From Pholis gunnellus (taxonomy: Eukaryota; Chordata; Actinopteri; Perciformes; Pholidae), in the NCBI GenBank assembly GCA_910591455.2, contig OU342806.1, positions 13,175,426-13,239,425 on the forward strand: a stretch of DNA of 64,000 nt, written 5' to 3'. The notes under the pieces are model-generated. The model had not been told where the DNA came from, ran no database searches, and saw only the letters and a program-made list of their open reading frames with translations. Position 1 is the stretch's first letter. Each line of letters opens with the position of its first letter. The position numbers and the translations under genes are program-made. Shown piece by piece: positions 47,901-61,499 of this stretch.

Positions 47901-49479
47901 ATGTTCCTCTTCCCCTTAACACACAGTTTGTTCCAGTTTCTTACATCTTACCATACTATTTAGATTCCCAACACTCGTATGTCTGTGTTGACCTGGAGAG
48001 TATGTTCACAGCTCACACCTCCTCAGATACACATGGAGACGTGAGCTGCTTCTGTTTATCTGAAAGAAAATAGGGTGGACATATGAGACACAGTTTATGC
48101 TTTCCTCCTAGATCCCACCCACCTACTCTGATCAAACAGTGGGAGGATGTGGTCCATCACTGGCTTCCCAACTTCAAATGTCCCTGGACGGAAGGAGAGA
48201 TGTAAGATGTAATAGTCAAAGATTTCAGTCAACAAGAAATGTCATCTATTTAATTGTTATTTTTCTTTTTGGGTAAAGTATAGATGTAATGTTATTGTTC
48301 AATAGTTCTGACTTTTGGTGACAGTGAGCAGCACATTTCACATTTGAATACTTAAGTTTTTTGCTATTAATCAAAATATATTTTTCTTATATTTAAAGGA
48401 AAATCTATATTTCTTGCAATTGAAACTTACATTGTAATTGTTTCCATTTTCTTTGGAAAAATGTGGAACTGACTCTGAAAGTGTTAAGAATTCACCCTAT
48501 TTATTTATTGTCAAGAATAAGAAAGTGTTACCATTTCCTGAATGATATGAATGCCCCAAAATAATATTTTGCTTGTGTGTTTATACTAGCTGATTATTTC
48601 CAGATACAAAAATATTCAATTACAAAGACAAATATAGACTGGTTTATATGTTGCATTATTATCTCTGTGTATGTTTTGTAGCTACATTTTGTTTTGAGGA
48701 AAAAAACTGTTTTAATGAAGTTTTGTAACTTAAAATATTGTTTAATTAAACAAGAAAGTTAAAGAAAAGATACATTTCCTTTACCTAAACATGGTTTGCC
48801 AACTCACTCTCAGCCTAATTCTGCTTCATGCACCAGAAATGAGGCAAGATGAACATCACTTCACTGGATGACAACCCACTTAAACACACCAAGATGGCAT
48901 CTGTCTGTCGGAAAGCCTGCAAACACCACAGTCTGCATATGGGACAGAACAGCTCTGCAGGCAAGCTGGCTCCTTCTATTTCCTGCGATCAGTGTCCTTT
49001 GAACATTAGGCACCATATGGGACTGATGGTTTCATTTTAAGCATCTTGGTTCAGCAGACAGACCTTTTAAAAAAAGAAAAATCAGGCAGGAGGGACGAAG
49101 GAGACATCACCGCTCCTCTCACCATGTTTCCACTTACAGTAAAAGAGGAGAAGAAATAGATAAAAATTCAATAATGGAGCAAGATTTTTGCTATGAAGGC
49201 TAAATGGCTGCAATCAGCTATAGGCATCTGCAGCGAAGGACTATAGAATATAATTTGGTGTCAGTGACTCAGCTATTGTGGGACCTGGAACTGAGAACTC
49301 TTACATAAACATGAGAGTGAAACATGTGGATTGATACTATTTACTGAAGTATAAATTATTTCTCAACTTAAATTCTAGAAGTGTTATTCATGTTTTTGTA
49401 TGCACATAAATCAGAACAAGACATGCCAGGATCTTTATGTTGCTACTGGGTGTTAAGCTAGCACTCTGATCTAGATCAT
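44961..49479. other. No supported gene
   Basis: AT-rich unique sequence. A short frame near 45410 (LILNTCKTELIIDFK) vaguely resembles a LINE RT segment but is too short to call. High-complexity stretches at about 46500-46740 could be conserved non-coding DNA. Alternating AT sequence lies near 45268-45292. Confidence 0.5.
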
Positions 49480-49625
49480 TTTATTGAGGAAGAGGAGCAT
49501 TGTCGTCCTGCTCAAGGACACATGGAAAATAAACATGACAGTGGATGGATTAGCTATCAGGGGGATTTGATCTTATGATCTCTCCTTCCCTGGGCAATTG
49601 TCATTCTATCAGCTGGCATTATAGG
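49480..49625 (+). repeat. Possible dispersed repeat fragment
   Basis: The phrases CCTGCTCAAGGACACATGG (about 49507) and GGGATTTGATCTTATGATCT resemble, from memory, the distal part of a common teleost repeat whose proximal part looks like 53965-54110. The copies do not overlap enough here to align them to each other. Confidence 0.3.
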
Positions 49626-50797
<1,172 letters not shown>

Positions 50798-50807
50798 GGC
50801 ATGTTTT

Positions 50808-51070
50808 CATGACTTGTGGGGACTAAATCTGTTTACACTGTCACATTGTGGGGACTCTCCTTTCTTTTGGGGACAAAATGCACACGCCCATAACATGAAT
50901 CCTTACATTTTAGGGTGACGACTTGGTATAAAGTTAGGTTTAGTTTATGTTTTGAGTTAGGATTTTGCTGATTGCAATTATGGTTAGGGTCAGGGTATGT
51001 CTCCATGAAATGAATGTAAGTCAAAGCAATGTCCTCAAAAGTCATGAAAGCAAGACTGTGTGTGTGTTTA
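50808..51070 (+). repeat. Dispersed repeat with GTGGGGAC words, abutting the GT tract
   Basis: CTTGTGGGGACTAAATCTG, CATTGTGGGGACTCTCC and TTTTGGGGACAAAATG recur within 70 bases. They are followed by a TTAGG/GGTTAGGGTCAGGG-rich part (about 50930-50996) and a short TGTGTGTGTG run at 51058-51067. I know this arrangement from memory as a frequent fish repeat found beside CA/GT microsatellites. Class is not assigned. Confidence 0.6.
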
Positions 51071-53296
51071 AAAATGGCCACAAGGCAACATCCCAGCTCT
51101 CTGCATGTTAAAACACTAACATTCCAATTCCTTTTTTTTATATTAAGCCCTTTACACACAATGACATTATCACCTTTTGCCAAGTGGCAGTATTTACTGT
51201 ATTAGTCGCCTCATACATGGATGCAACAGTATGAGTTGAAAAATGTCTTTAACACAGTTTTATGTTAATCCGTGAAAGTCAACAGAGAGCTTGTATTTTA
51301 TAGTAATTAAGGAAATATTTTCATGGATCACCAAGATTTGATTAGCAGCACAGTCAAGGAATTAACCTGTATTAAGCAGTGAATTAATCCTTGAATGCTT
51401 AGTGAGGAAAACATCAAAGAGGATTTAGGTGTGTAATACTCCATCACACAGATGCTTTACCCCAGGATAAATTGTATACTGTTTGACTTTGGCGCGCAAC
51501 TCCATGTTCATGGTTGTTCATGGTTATACCTACCTTTGGTGAACAGTGTGCTGCAGTCTGTGATGGAAGGATGGGGAGAATCACTGATTCAAGCCTGTCA
51601 CAAGAATCACAGTACATACTATTATCCCACGCAAATCTAACAAACTGACAGAGAAATAACATGTGCATACACACACATACAATAAGAAACTACTCTCAGA
51701 CTGTGACTGACCACATCTTCCTTGGAGGAAAGAAAATGATCTTACAATTCTGAGAAAAAAAAGAGGATCTCGCTAATAATTGCTCATCCTGGCACCAACA
51801 AGATAGCTGTTGAAAAATGCAAATTCTTCACATTGTGCATTCCATTACAGAAGTGACAGCTCTTTCATATTATGATAACAGTGGAAAAAAGGCTCTTTAT
51901 TCAACAAACGGAGCAGCACCCGCATTTGCAGAGAAATACATTTATATGCTGAATTTCCCTGTGAATTGCCTGCAGAGTTTTTAATCACTCAACATTAACA
52001 TATCTTTTAATTACCATTTGTCAACAACTGTGTTCAGAATATTGTTTGTTGCTTAATGCTGGGGGTTTTAGTATGGTGGGGCGTTTTAAATATAATTTCT
52101 TTAGCACTCTTTTTATTTATTTTGAGGTGGTGGTCAATAAATAATTCTAACTGAAAAAGGGAGATGAATTTGAAAAGGGAAATCGTGACAAACAAGGAAC
52201 AGGTATAGGAATAGGAAAATAACTATAAAGACTAACAAAATTACTCAAATGTCAGAAAACTATGAGCTCCAAACTATGATGCCCTTAGCCACTATCACTG
52301 TAAGCACAACGGAACAAGAGCAGGCTGCAATGATCAGTAAGGACTGAAGCAAAGATCACCTGCAGATGTTTTAACATCTCTGGATGCGCCACAGAACATT
52401 ATACACCAAAAGACAGAAACACTCATATTTGCACAACATCACACTTCTGAATGGTTAAATGAGCAAACTGACAAAAGAGAACATTTTTTTGCAATAACCC
52501 TACCATACCGAATCAAAAAATTTACAGTTGGAGTGCCCTGCCGAGCCTGCCCCCACGACCTGTACCCAGATAGGCTGAGTGTTTTCAGTCACCATTTAGC
52601 TTCTTTAAAGTACTTTCAAGTATTTACATATTTGTTCTACCCCTGTGTGATCATTGGTTTGTTTGAAATAAAAAATAGATAAATTAACAGGAAATCTGAA
52701 GTACTGTACTACTCCTTCAACCGTTAGGGGACATCTCATATAATACAGCTGTAATGAGGCATTCACAGGGTTGCAAAAAAGAGAGCAATTTAGCTCTGGT
52801 ATAGATAAGATCGGCTTAATATTCCCTTGAATGCAATGTTAATCATTACATAGAAATCACAATCGCCTCTCCCTTTCCAACACAGACACCTTCACTGTTG
52901 GACTCAAAAGAAGACTGTTGAGTAGAGTTTAACAAAAGAAAAAACTTTCTTGGATCCATGCAGCTTCAGGAAGCTACAGAAGGTTTCCATAAGTAACAGT
53001 TTTTACATAGTGAAATATTCAAGACATCTTCTGTTACAATGTGCCTGCTGGTAGATTGACTGCAGAGTATACTATGTGCTGCTATTGAAGTTATTAGTCA
53101 TTTTACACCTACGAGGGTGTGGTGCTCTGAATAACCGAATGGTACATCAAACAACTCTCTGAATTTACAATTGCACTCTAGTGTGTTTATGTATCCAGGT
53201 ATTTATATGTTGAATCTCGAAACCCGTCGGCTATCGGTCTGATGACAGATAAGCTTCTGGGGGCAAGGGTCCATATTTCTAAGGGTTCCGGTGTAG
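51071..53296. other. No supported gene
   Basis: AT-rich unique sequence. Stretches at about 51240-51420 and 51830-52060 are of high complexity without repeats and are candidates for conserved non-coding DNA. A GC-rich scrap at about 52539-52580 (CCTGCCCCCACGACCTGTAC) resembles part of a common fish repeat. Confidence 0.45.
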
Positions 53297-53310
53297 CCAG
53301 CAGATGGCGG
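53297..53310 (+). promoter_or_regulatory. CTCF-like motif
   Basis: CCAGCAGATGGCGG fits the CTCF core consensus CCASYAGRKGGCRS at all 14 positions. It lies in otherwise AT-rich DNA with no promoter nearby. Binding is inferred from the motif only. Confidence 0.45.
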
Positions 53311-53955
53311 GTACAACTGAATTGTTTCAAGTAGCCAGTAAACAAGTTCATTTTAAAAAGCAAAATCAGCTTTTTTTGTTCTCCATATAGATTGTTTACC
53401 TGCTTTCAACCAAAGACTGCTCAAATGTGATTGAGCTATACCACTCTGACTACAAACGAAATCAGAATGCTGCTAGTACCAACATCTTTGCAGTCTCTTT
53501 GCCTACAGATTCTGCATTTGAATTGCTGCGTCTGTGGAAAGATTGTGTCATCTCAGAAGCATCACAACTGCGCAAGATGCAGTTACAGAACTTTACAGGT
53601 GTGTAGTTGGAATCATAATAAAGACCAAGTGTGAAGATGGCTGTGATCTGAGCAAGGTCTCTGGTAGTAGGGGAATAAGTAGTACGGAAGGGGCCATCGC
53701 CCCAATAGAAAGATTACCAAAAAATTCTGCATTCATCAAAGTACCAGTGCCTAATATAGTTAGAATGGATGTGCCCTTAGAAATCGTGGCGCTGAGTTTT
53801 TAAAATGGGCTTCTGTGATCTGAATGAGGAATCCTCATCCTCATCATAGATTGTTTGGGGGTATCCTTAATCAACTCTTTATTGTATATGTTTCAAAATG
53901 TTTTTAGTCTTATCTAGCCTTGATGTTGCACTTCTCACTTTAGGAAATCATCTCT
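53311..53955. other. No supported gene
   Basis: Two overlapping plus-strand frames (53431-53803) have no domain. The CxxC words in the first are not spaced like a zinc finger. Confidence 0.5.
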
Positions 53956-53959
53956 TCAA

Positions 53960-54115
53960 ACAAAAAAAAAAACTTTTATTACATTTGTCATATACATACA
54001 GGGACATACTGTACATGAAATTTGACCTCTGTATTTAACCCCATCCTTAGCGTTTTAAGAGCAGTGGGCTGCTTGAGCCGGGGATCAAACCCCCAACTTT
54101 GTGGTTAACTGGTTT
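53960..54115 (+). repeat. Dispersed teleost repeat fragment
   Basis: It contains an A12 run, then GTACATGAAATTTGACCTCT, TGTATTTAACCCCATCC, GAGCAGTGGGCTGC and GGGGATCAAACCCCCAAC in the order typical, to my memory, of a very common fish interspersed repeat. Boundaries are approximate. Confidence 0.5.
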
Positions 54116-55185
54116 AATTGCTCATTAAGATATTTTCGGTATTGGTTCATTTGATTCTAACTGCTTGTATGTACCAGTAGCATAGTACCACAAAGGTGAT
54201 GCCAATATTTCCTTCTTAACGAGGGATAAGTGTCCATATCACACCACTGGATGCAATGAAGCACCCAAATATAGCTTGTTAATTCTTTATTGTAAGATAA
54301 CAGTACCTGAACAGCTACTTTCACTTCTCCTAATGTGTATCTTGGGAGCAATTTGGAAAATTATTGGTCCATGAAGAAGATATGTGGGTTATATGTAGGT
54401 ATATATTTGCATTATGCAGCCTTGAATGCCTGTAAAGACACTGTAAACTGCTGAAACTGCTTAATAATGAGCATTAGTCCAGACTGATGTTTGCCCAACT
54501 TCACTTCTCCACACCTGTAGTCCCTTGATACCCATAAAACCTGCATGAATGGGTCTTTAAGATTAGCTGGAATAATATAAAGGGAAAATCAATTTTGTCT
54601 GCATTATTGTTTAGAACACACTCACTCCAAATACTGGCTGAAGAAAAGAACAGCATGTTCAAGCCCGAACACCGCCTCCCCTCCCACCCAAAAAATGACA
54701 GGCACATTTCAAGCCTGTGAGTGAGAGAAGCCTGGCGATCGACTGGCAGGAGATTCTGGCACCCGATCAGGACCTGCAATTCAAAATATTTTCACACGGA
54801 GAGGGAGCTGTGTCTTCCGACCCAGGCCCACGTCACATCTGCTGAGGACCCACTCCTGACTAAGTGAGCTGACAGCAGCCCCCTTATCTGACTAAGCGCC
54901 AATGGAAGCCTGTCAGAAAATGTTTAGAAAGTGGTTACCGGTGTTTATGAGGGAAATAACACCATGCTGAAGGATAGTAGTGACAACGAATGAATGTTAG
55001 CACCTGGTCCCTTCCTACAAAAAGGGCAATGATTTTTATAGTGTTAACCTTTTGAAATTAGAATACATTATGGTGATTAAGAGAGAGGAATTTTGGGTTT
55101 CTCCGTCATACACCACAGAGAGATTTATTTTGCTAAATATAAATAAAATATGTGATGCAAACTAACATATTTGTAATATCAGATC
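54116..55185. other. No supported gene
   Basis: Unique sequence. The interval at about 54690-54960 is less AT-rich and of high complexity, and could be conserved non-coding DNA. Confidence 0.45.
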
Positions 55186-55189
55186 AGAT

Positions 55190-55500
55190 ATTTAGGCCCA
55201 TCTATTACTTAGGAACTCTCCAGACTTGCTATGTTCTATCTAACCACCACATGCCCTAGACCTTTCCCAGTCACTTGACTCCTACATCCACCTGCTCACC
55301 TGTTCCTCATTTCCCAATTACTCCCCACAGTATATATACGGGCCATCTCCACCTGCTTCTCTTTGCCAAATTGTTAATTATGCTCTGTTGCTTATACCCT
55401 TTGTAGACCACCTGTATATGTTCCTGCTTTCTTGTTAACTGTTACCTGACCTGCTACCCAGTTGCCAACTTGTAAGCCAGTTCCTAAATATTGCCTCGAG
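55190..55500 (+). repeat. LTR-like or SINE-like dispersed repeat with a TATA box
   Basis: A CT-rich segment contains CACCTGTTCCTCATTTCCCA, then CCACAGTATATATACGGGCC (TATA-like at about 55331), then short degenerate units of CTGTTACCTGACCTGCTACC type. I associate this layout with promoter-bearing fish repeats. No paired terminal repeat is seen, so the class is uncertain. Confidence 0.35.
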
Positions 55501-55617
55501 TAAATGCAGTGGCGGGCCATGCATTTTATACCTGGGCCTTCAGTGCTATCCTACGACCGTTGAAGCACCTCCTAATAACCTCATTATGACACCACTGCTA
55601 CGGGTTATTATTTGTTT

Positions 55618-55732
55618 TTAGGGGTGTAACAATACACATATTCGTATTAAACCGTTCGGTACGAGACTTATGAACCAAACAATACGTTTGAGTAATACTA
55701 GTGCATTTGAAAAATGCAGACGCTTAAATTGT
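55618..55732 (+). mobile_element. hAT-like terminal fragment
   Basis: AGGGGTGTAACAATACACAT followed by CGTATTAAACCGTTCGGTAC resembles the terminal sequence of fish hAT elements starting GGGGTGTAACGATACA, known to me from memory. It leads directly into repeat Y copy 2. No opposite end was found. Confidence 0.45.
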
Positions 55733-55897
55733 AAAAACATTGTAGGGCCAGCCTTAACGGTTTGAGTACCATAAGTGACCCCAAGTCCTATCTTGAGTTT
55801 GTCCAGGCACATGGTAATTTGAGAGCTCAACCATTAAGTGACCTGAAGTTCCTGAGGGCAGTCTCTGGACAAAATGTATTAGTTTAGATTGTCATAG
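55733..55897 (+). repeat. Dispersed repeat Y, copy 2
   Basis: Same-orientation homologue of 29446-29605. Here it directly follows a hAT-like terminus, whereas copy 1 shows no such terminus. The repeat may be an internal part of that element or an independent insertion. Confidence 0.8.
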
Positions 55898-56104
55898 ACA
55901 TTTCAGTTGTATCAAGAGAATTGATAATGCAATTAAAAAAACTTTACAAAAAGTAGGGACAGAAAAAGGCATATGAAATGTCAATTTGTGAGCCATTTAC
56001 TTGGAACACACTACAGTCTGCATCCCTTCAGTCTTTATTTTCTTCCCTTAGACACATGCATGCACAAACACACAAGCTATGCACTGCATGTCAAGTTTTG
56101 TGAT

Positions 56105-56205
56105 GTGCGCAGTCTTATTTATTTTTATTTTGATGTCCTTTGGGCTTGGTAAAGCACTTTGTAATAAAACATTCTTAAAGCATTTTATAAATAAACTTCA
56201 AAAGG
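56105..56205 (+). mobile_element. LINE 3' tail fragment
   Basis: The sequence TTGGTAAAGCACTTTGTAAT (56147-56166), then AAAGCATTTTATAAATAAA (about 56177-56195), has the paired AAGCACTTTG / AAAGCxxTATAAATAAA arrangement of the conserved 3' end of teleost L2-like LINEs. No coding sequence remains upstream, so this is a heavily 5'-truncated copy. Confidence 0.55.
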
Positions 56206-59200
56206 GTACATGTAGAAAATCACAGAAGATGGCAAATTCATTAAGCAGAAGCAACTTGTCATGCCTTGTTAACTCTGAAACCACTAACATTCACGCAATT
56301 CCTCATGACGACTGATTTTCTGACATCCTCTAACTTGTGTTTTCTGTTACTCGCAGCCTGTTGGTACACTGCATAGCTTTCAATCAGCTGTTTACAAGTG
56401 GCACATTCGTCTTCTGGGTTCCTTGATTTACGATTCTCCACACCAAGTACCGGATCTCCAGTGGGCTGGGTGATTTCCCCCTGAAATAGTTACTGCAGGC
56501 AGTGTGGAAGGGAAAAGAGAGGACAGGAGGGTGGGAAGACAAAGCAGATAGACTGGAAGAGATGAAGGGAAGACAGATTAAGCGACGAGGTAAGACAGGA
56601 AGCGAAGTGATGGAAGACTGAAGGCAGGCAGGGACGAAGTGGGGCAAGAACGGAGGAGAGACGAAAGTAGAGGAGGGCAGTGAGAATTAAAAGCTCAATA
56701 AGGATCTGGGAGAGAAGAGCTTTGATTTAAGGGAGCAATCAATCAAAAGCTATAAACAGCATGGGCAACACAACACTTCCAGCTAAGATCCAAAACATTC
56801 CCGTCATATGTCAAGCTACACCTGCATTGACAGCAACGAAGTGATGCATGCATCACTTAACAAACAAGTGTTTTTTAAATCGGATGTTGCAATATCAGTA
56901 GATATCAGACAGATATTAAGACATACATTTTTGCTTTCACAGTGAGTGGGCAAAGCATTCTAAATAGTTTTGTCAAGTTAATATGTAGTGTTTAGTGGGG
57001 AATTGGGATTGAAATTTCAAAATGTCACTGTCTGTTGTTATACTGCATCTAAAATTACCTTTTTTCAAACAACATAAGGGTGAGCGGTACCTTTTTAAAT
57101 CAACATAAGGAAGACAGCTGGATTAAAACATAAAAAGAATTGCATAGTGCAGCTATAACTATAAACTTCCAAAGGAATACATCTCCCTTGGTCTCTGTTG
57201 CAGCAGTCTTGTTATTGAGTGTGCTACTCTTACAAACTGCACTGCTGTTGCCCTTTGGTCTTGAATCCATTCAGACATGCACACACACATATACCTTATT
57301 ACTATTCGGTTCTTTTTTAACTCCTATTTGTATCTATATGTATATGCTTTGATCTCTGGAGAAGCACTTTGTGGTGAAGCTGCTTGTAACAAGCACTTCA
57401 TCTCTAAACTTTGACTTGTCTCACAATATAGAAGATCAGGTTTTAAGATACAGGTTGCACAAGGCAAAACACGATTTTTACCATGCAGCTGTGACGGTAA
57501 TGGACCTCTGAAGGTGGAGCTTCACAAACCTGAAATTGCTTTATTTGCTTTTTTGTCCTTCATTGCAGCAAGAGGGTATTGGCTCCCAGATGTACTGTAA
57601 ACAACATTAATGTAATTTTCCAAGTGGGAAGTGGCAAAGTGTATGTTACAGAAGTACTTTTGTTACAGAAAAGCAACATTTTAGAATGTAAACAAAAAAT
57701 GTAGTGTGTGAGTGATATTCCATCATCTGTACTGTGAGCCCCTTGTTGGGGCAAGGCTATAGTAGCTCAAGGCAGTTCCAAGTGTCTGGAAAATACAACA
57801 ACATTCGTGTAGGCTTTAAGGCACTCTAAATTCATAAAGTGAGAGGTGCACTATGTGCCATAACTATATTGGCCCGGGTTGAATCAAATCCAGGAAACAT
57901 TTAAATACACGTTGATGCATCAGTCTACACCAATATTTTAGGGCTGGTGTTTTAAATGGAAATTGCAATACTAACTTGGCTACCTGCACTGCATTGTGGC
58001 TTAAATATCAATACGATATTGGCTCAAGAAGAGCTTAATTAAAGAAGTCTTTTAATATGAATTTTAATCTATTTAATGAATTCACTCAAATTATGTTTAC
58101 ACTGAACTTACCTCCCTGGCATGTCACTATTCCAACTATAATGTGCTATCTGGCAGAAATGAGATCTAAGATCTAATATTGCTCTATAGTTACACAGAAT
58201 TGACATTTCATATCACCTCAGCCTGGAATTGTGTTCATGTTCTGATTTATGGTTGGGAGAAGGTAGTTATGTGGTTTAGTTTTCCCCTAATGAAGAAGTA
58301 GCAATTGATGCATACATCACTTCAACATAATTTGCAGTTAACTGAGAAACTGCAGAGGTGGTTGCTAGGAGCAGTTGACGACATGGATCAAATAATTACA
58401 AAGAATTTATTTCTGGAAGTGGACTTGCCACAATCTGCGTCAATCACATCCACGGTTGTCACTTTCTATCTGTTGCTTTTTTCGTGAATATAGCTAGGTA
58501 GCTAGCTAGCAATGCAGAAAAAGGACGTCTCCATTCTTAACACCACATACTTAGCTCTGATTGGTCAACTGTCTAATCGGGGGAAATGGACATCAACGGG
58601 GATAAAACTGAACCAAGTGGTGGACGTTGATTCAGAGGTCCAAGGTGACTGATGAAAAAAAAAGATAATAATTCAGGTAACTAAATAAACCCAACTGAAT
58701 GGAGCAGTTAAACCTTTTTCCCTAAAGTTATCATTTATTAATTGAGAGGAACCATACAGTATATTGATTTTACCTCTGTACATGAAATAACACTTGGAGG
58801 CTATCAAAGTAATTCATAATATTGTATGTCATTTTGAATTCATTGTGTATAATTAGTTCCTCTCTGTGTAGTTCCCCTGTAATAAAGCAGCCTAGAACCC
58901 TAGAGTCATTCCCGTCTCCTCTCTAATGGCGCCTCTGCCTTCATGAGTCACTGTGCCCATGATCAAAAGTAGCACTTTCTCTGTAGAAATGCATTTGAAT
59001 ATTATACACAACATGTTCACCCCATTAGGCACACTATTCTGAGTTCTGTGTTTTCAATGGGGACCTAAAAGGACTGTTTCATTTTTTTCTGCTTTGGTTT
59101 TATGATGTTCATTATTGATTTATTTTTTATAATGACGTTGGGGGCAACATATGTGATCACTCTTACTTTTTAAGCAGCAAACATTTGCTGCTTATGTTTT

Positions 59201-59661
59201 TAAACACAATGCTGTTCAGCTTTGCAAAGTGAATCCATTTTATGACTTTCAACTGCTGTAGTAACGGTGATCAAGTTGCTGTAGTTGCTAAGATATTCTG
59301 CAAAACTTCTAAGTACTGATTCATGATTTGCTTGCTGTGTGGTACATATTTCATTGGCTTGATTGTGACTTGATGGTGACATTACAGCCCATCTTGATGT
59401 AGCATTAAGTACAAACAGTTACAACAGGGTCACTTTCTCTTAGCAAAAAGTTCTGCACTGCAGCTAGGAGGAGATCTGAAAGTGCCATTTCCTGTGAAAG
59501 TGACAGCGGCTTCTGCTCCCCAGAGCTCCACAGAAGAGCCTCTTTCCTTCTCTTATCATACATTCCTATCCTCAGACATCCAACAAAGCCATAGCTCAAT
59601 ACAGAGAAACATTTCTATTTCCCCTAACAGCCTGCTAGTAAAAAAGCATCTGTATGTGTGT
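56206..59661. other. No supported gene; one perfect palindrome
   Basis: AT-rich unique sequence. A purine-rich tract lies at about 56490-56690. The gapless 20-bp palindrome AAGTGATGCATGCATCACTT occupies 56839-56858. Confidence 0.55.
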
Positions 59662-59689
59662 GAGAGAAAGAGAGAGAGAGAGAGAGAGA
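59662..59689. repeat. (GA)n microsatellite
   Basis: A GA tract of about 28 bases with one AAG interruption near 59668. Confidence 0.95.
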
Positions 59690-61490
59690 TGAAGGAGAGG
59701 GTGAGAAATAACAAGGTTAAAGGTGAAGACCACTAACAACTTTAGTTTTCTATTTTTGGGGCAGAGGTGGGAGAGCAGGAGTATGTCAATGTAAACAACA
59801 CTATGAGGCAGTACATGTGGGTGCAGCAGTGGTGGATTGAGGAGAGGAGTCGAGGAAAACTGAAAGTACAACACTTTGGTGGTTCTTCCCTTGCCTGAGC
59901 ACATCATGGATAATGTGACTGCCGTGAGGGGCTTGTCAGGGACTGTGTGTTAATTTTAGCTCGACACAAAATTCGTTGAAATAAAGCTACTGGGTGTGGG
60001 TAGGTACCACAATTCACCCGATGCTGTCAAACTATCAGCTCCTCAGCCAGAGGGAAGAAAAGATACCTCCACATTCCTTCCTGCAAACACATGAAAAGCA
60101 AGCACAGCCATTAGATTTCTCCCCTGTATCATTCCAGGACAGGAAATGAGAGAGAGAAAGAGATAGGGAGTGTGGGGGAAAAGGAGTGTAGTGTGCAATC
60201 CATCCTAATTAGTTAGTAGTTTACCTTGCTGTTTGTTATAATCCTCTCTTTCCTCTGCGTGCTGCACGCCATAACAAAGCAACTCCTGGAAGAAGGATAG
60301 GATTTAAATATTGTTGTCCTCAAGCAAAGTTGACAGAGAGATATCTCGTCTTTCTCCTCCTTGTATGCGAGGCACTCTCTCCTGTCACTGCCAGCTAAAG
60401 CGGCCCAATTAAGTTTGCGCTTCCTCTTTATCTGCTTGCTGTTTGTGTAAAGGGAAAGATGATGGCTTCTAATGAATTGAAGAGCAACAGAGACAGCTTC
60501 TTGTCTGAAGAGGGGCGTGAGACCATGGTAAGGATGTAAGCCGTACAGCCAAAGTACACATGAAAACTTGATGTTACTCATACAAGTCAGCAGAGGAGGT
60601 GGAACATGAGTCAGCACTCCCACATCAAAAGGTGAACAAGTATGACTTGTGCTTGTGTAGGAAGTTACAGCCAAGCTCCAGGAGTAGAACAACTGCACAT
60701 CACTAAAATGTCAACACTAACAAAAAAAAGCATTCTGGAGAAGTTGTTTGTTCATGGTTGATAAAATTCATCTTTGTATTGCAATTGTGAATCACTAGTA
60801 CATGCGAAGAAGGCAAGTACATAGGGGGTACAGCATTGGCCTTAAGGCTTGAGAGGCTATGTGCAGTGTCATCAAAATTTATAAAATCGATACTGTAAAA
60901 GCATGAAGATTATATCTTGGGGTTATTAACAAGGTTAAATGCCACCCCAAAACAGCAGGTGTCATAGTGAATGTTACTATGGTTTCAGTCATGGTAAAGT
61001 AAAAGAAGGGAATGAACCATCTGAGTTTAATGTAAATTCCTTCACCAGGTCAACAACCTTCGCACCCTTATTTTCAACCTGATAACAATGCCAATGGATA
61101 GTCAACGTTGAGTTATTTTTCAATAACGTAGGCTACGCTGAGAATGAGCATATAAAGGCACATAACTTGGAAAAGGGAATTCTAATCCAGGATTAAAATT
61201 AAATTTAGACTGCAAACTGACCATCAGAGTAGGTATGTGTACCAATTCTGTGGTTGTAGCCACATCTAGGAGGGACATCACCAGTGTGCATTGACAACGT
61301 TGTTTATTTATTTATATTAAGATGAAGAATAACTAGCAACATAAAAACACTGCAACAATCAGCAGTTTACAAAGTGGACTAGTTGAAAGATGCATGATTA
61401 TATTTTTGCTTAACAACCGTATGATCTCAAGAGGAAAACACCAATCTTCCAGTTCCAGCCCGATCTGTGACACCCTTCAGCAAGCTAACT
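59690..61490. other. No supported gene
   Basis: Contains a 161-codon minus-strand frame (60213-60698) with no recognisable domain. It reads through a high-complexity stretch that could be conserved non-coding DNA. Otherwise unique AT-rich sequence. Confidence 0.45.
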
Positions 61491-61499
61491 AACGTAGGT

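Noticed and set aside
53431..53634. Zinc-finger-like CxxC words in a short ORF
   Set aside because: Cysteine spacing does not fit a known zinc-binding fold, and the frame has no homologue that I recognise.
55507..55597. A 91-bp mini-element bounded by CAGTGG and CCACTG
   Set aside because: The flanking 8-mers (AGTAAATG and CTACGGGT) do not match, so the ends are not supported as transposon termini.
60213..60698. 161-codon minus-strand ORF
   Set aside because: No recognisable domain, signal peptide or splice context, and composition is ordinary. A frame of this length can occur by chance in 64 kb read six ways.
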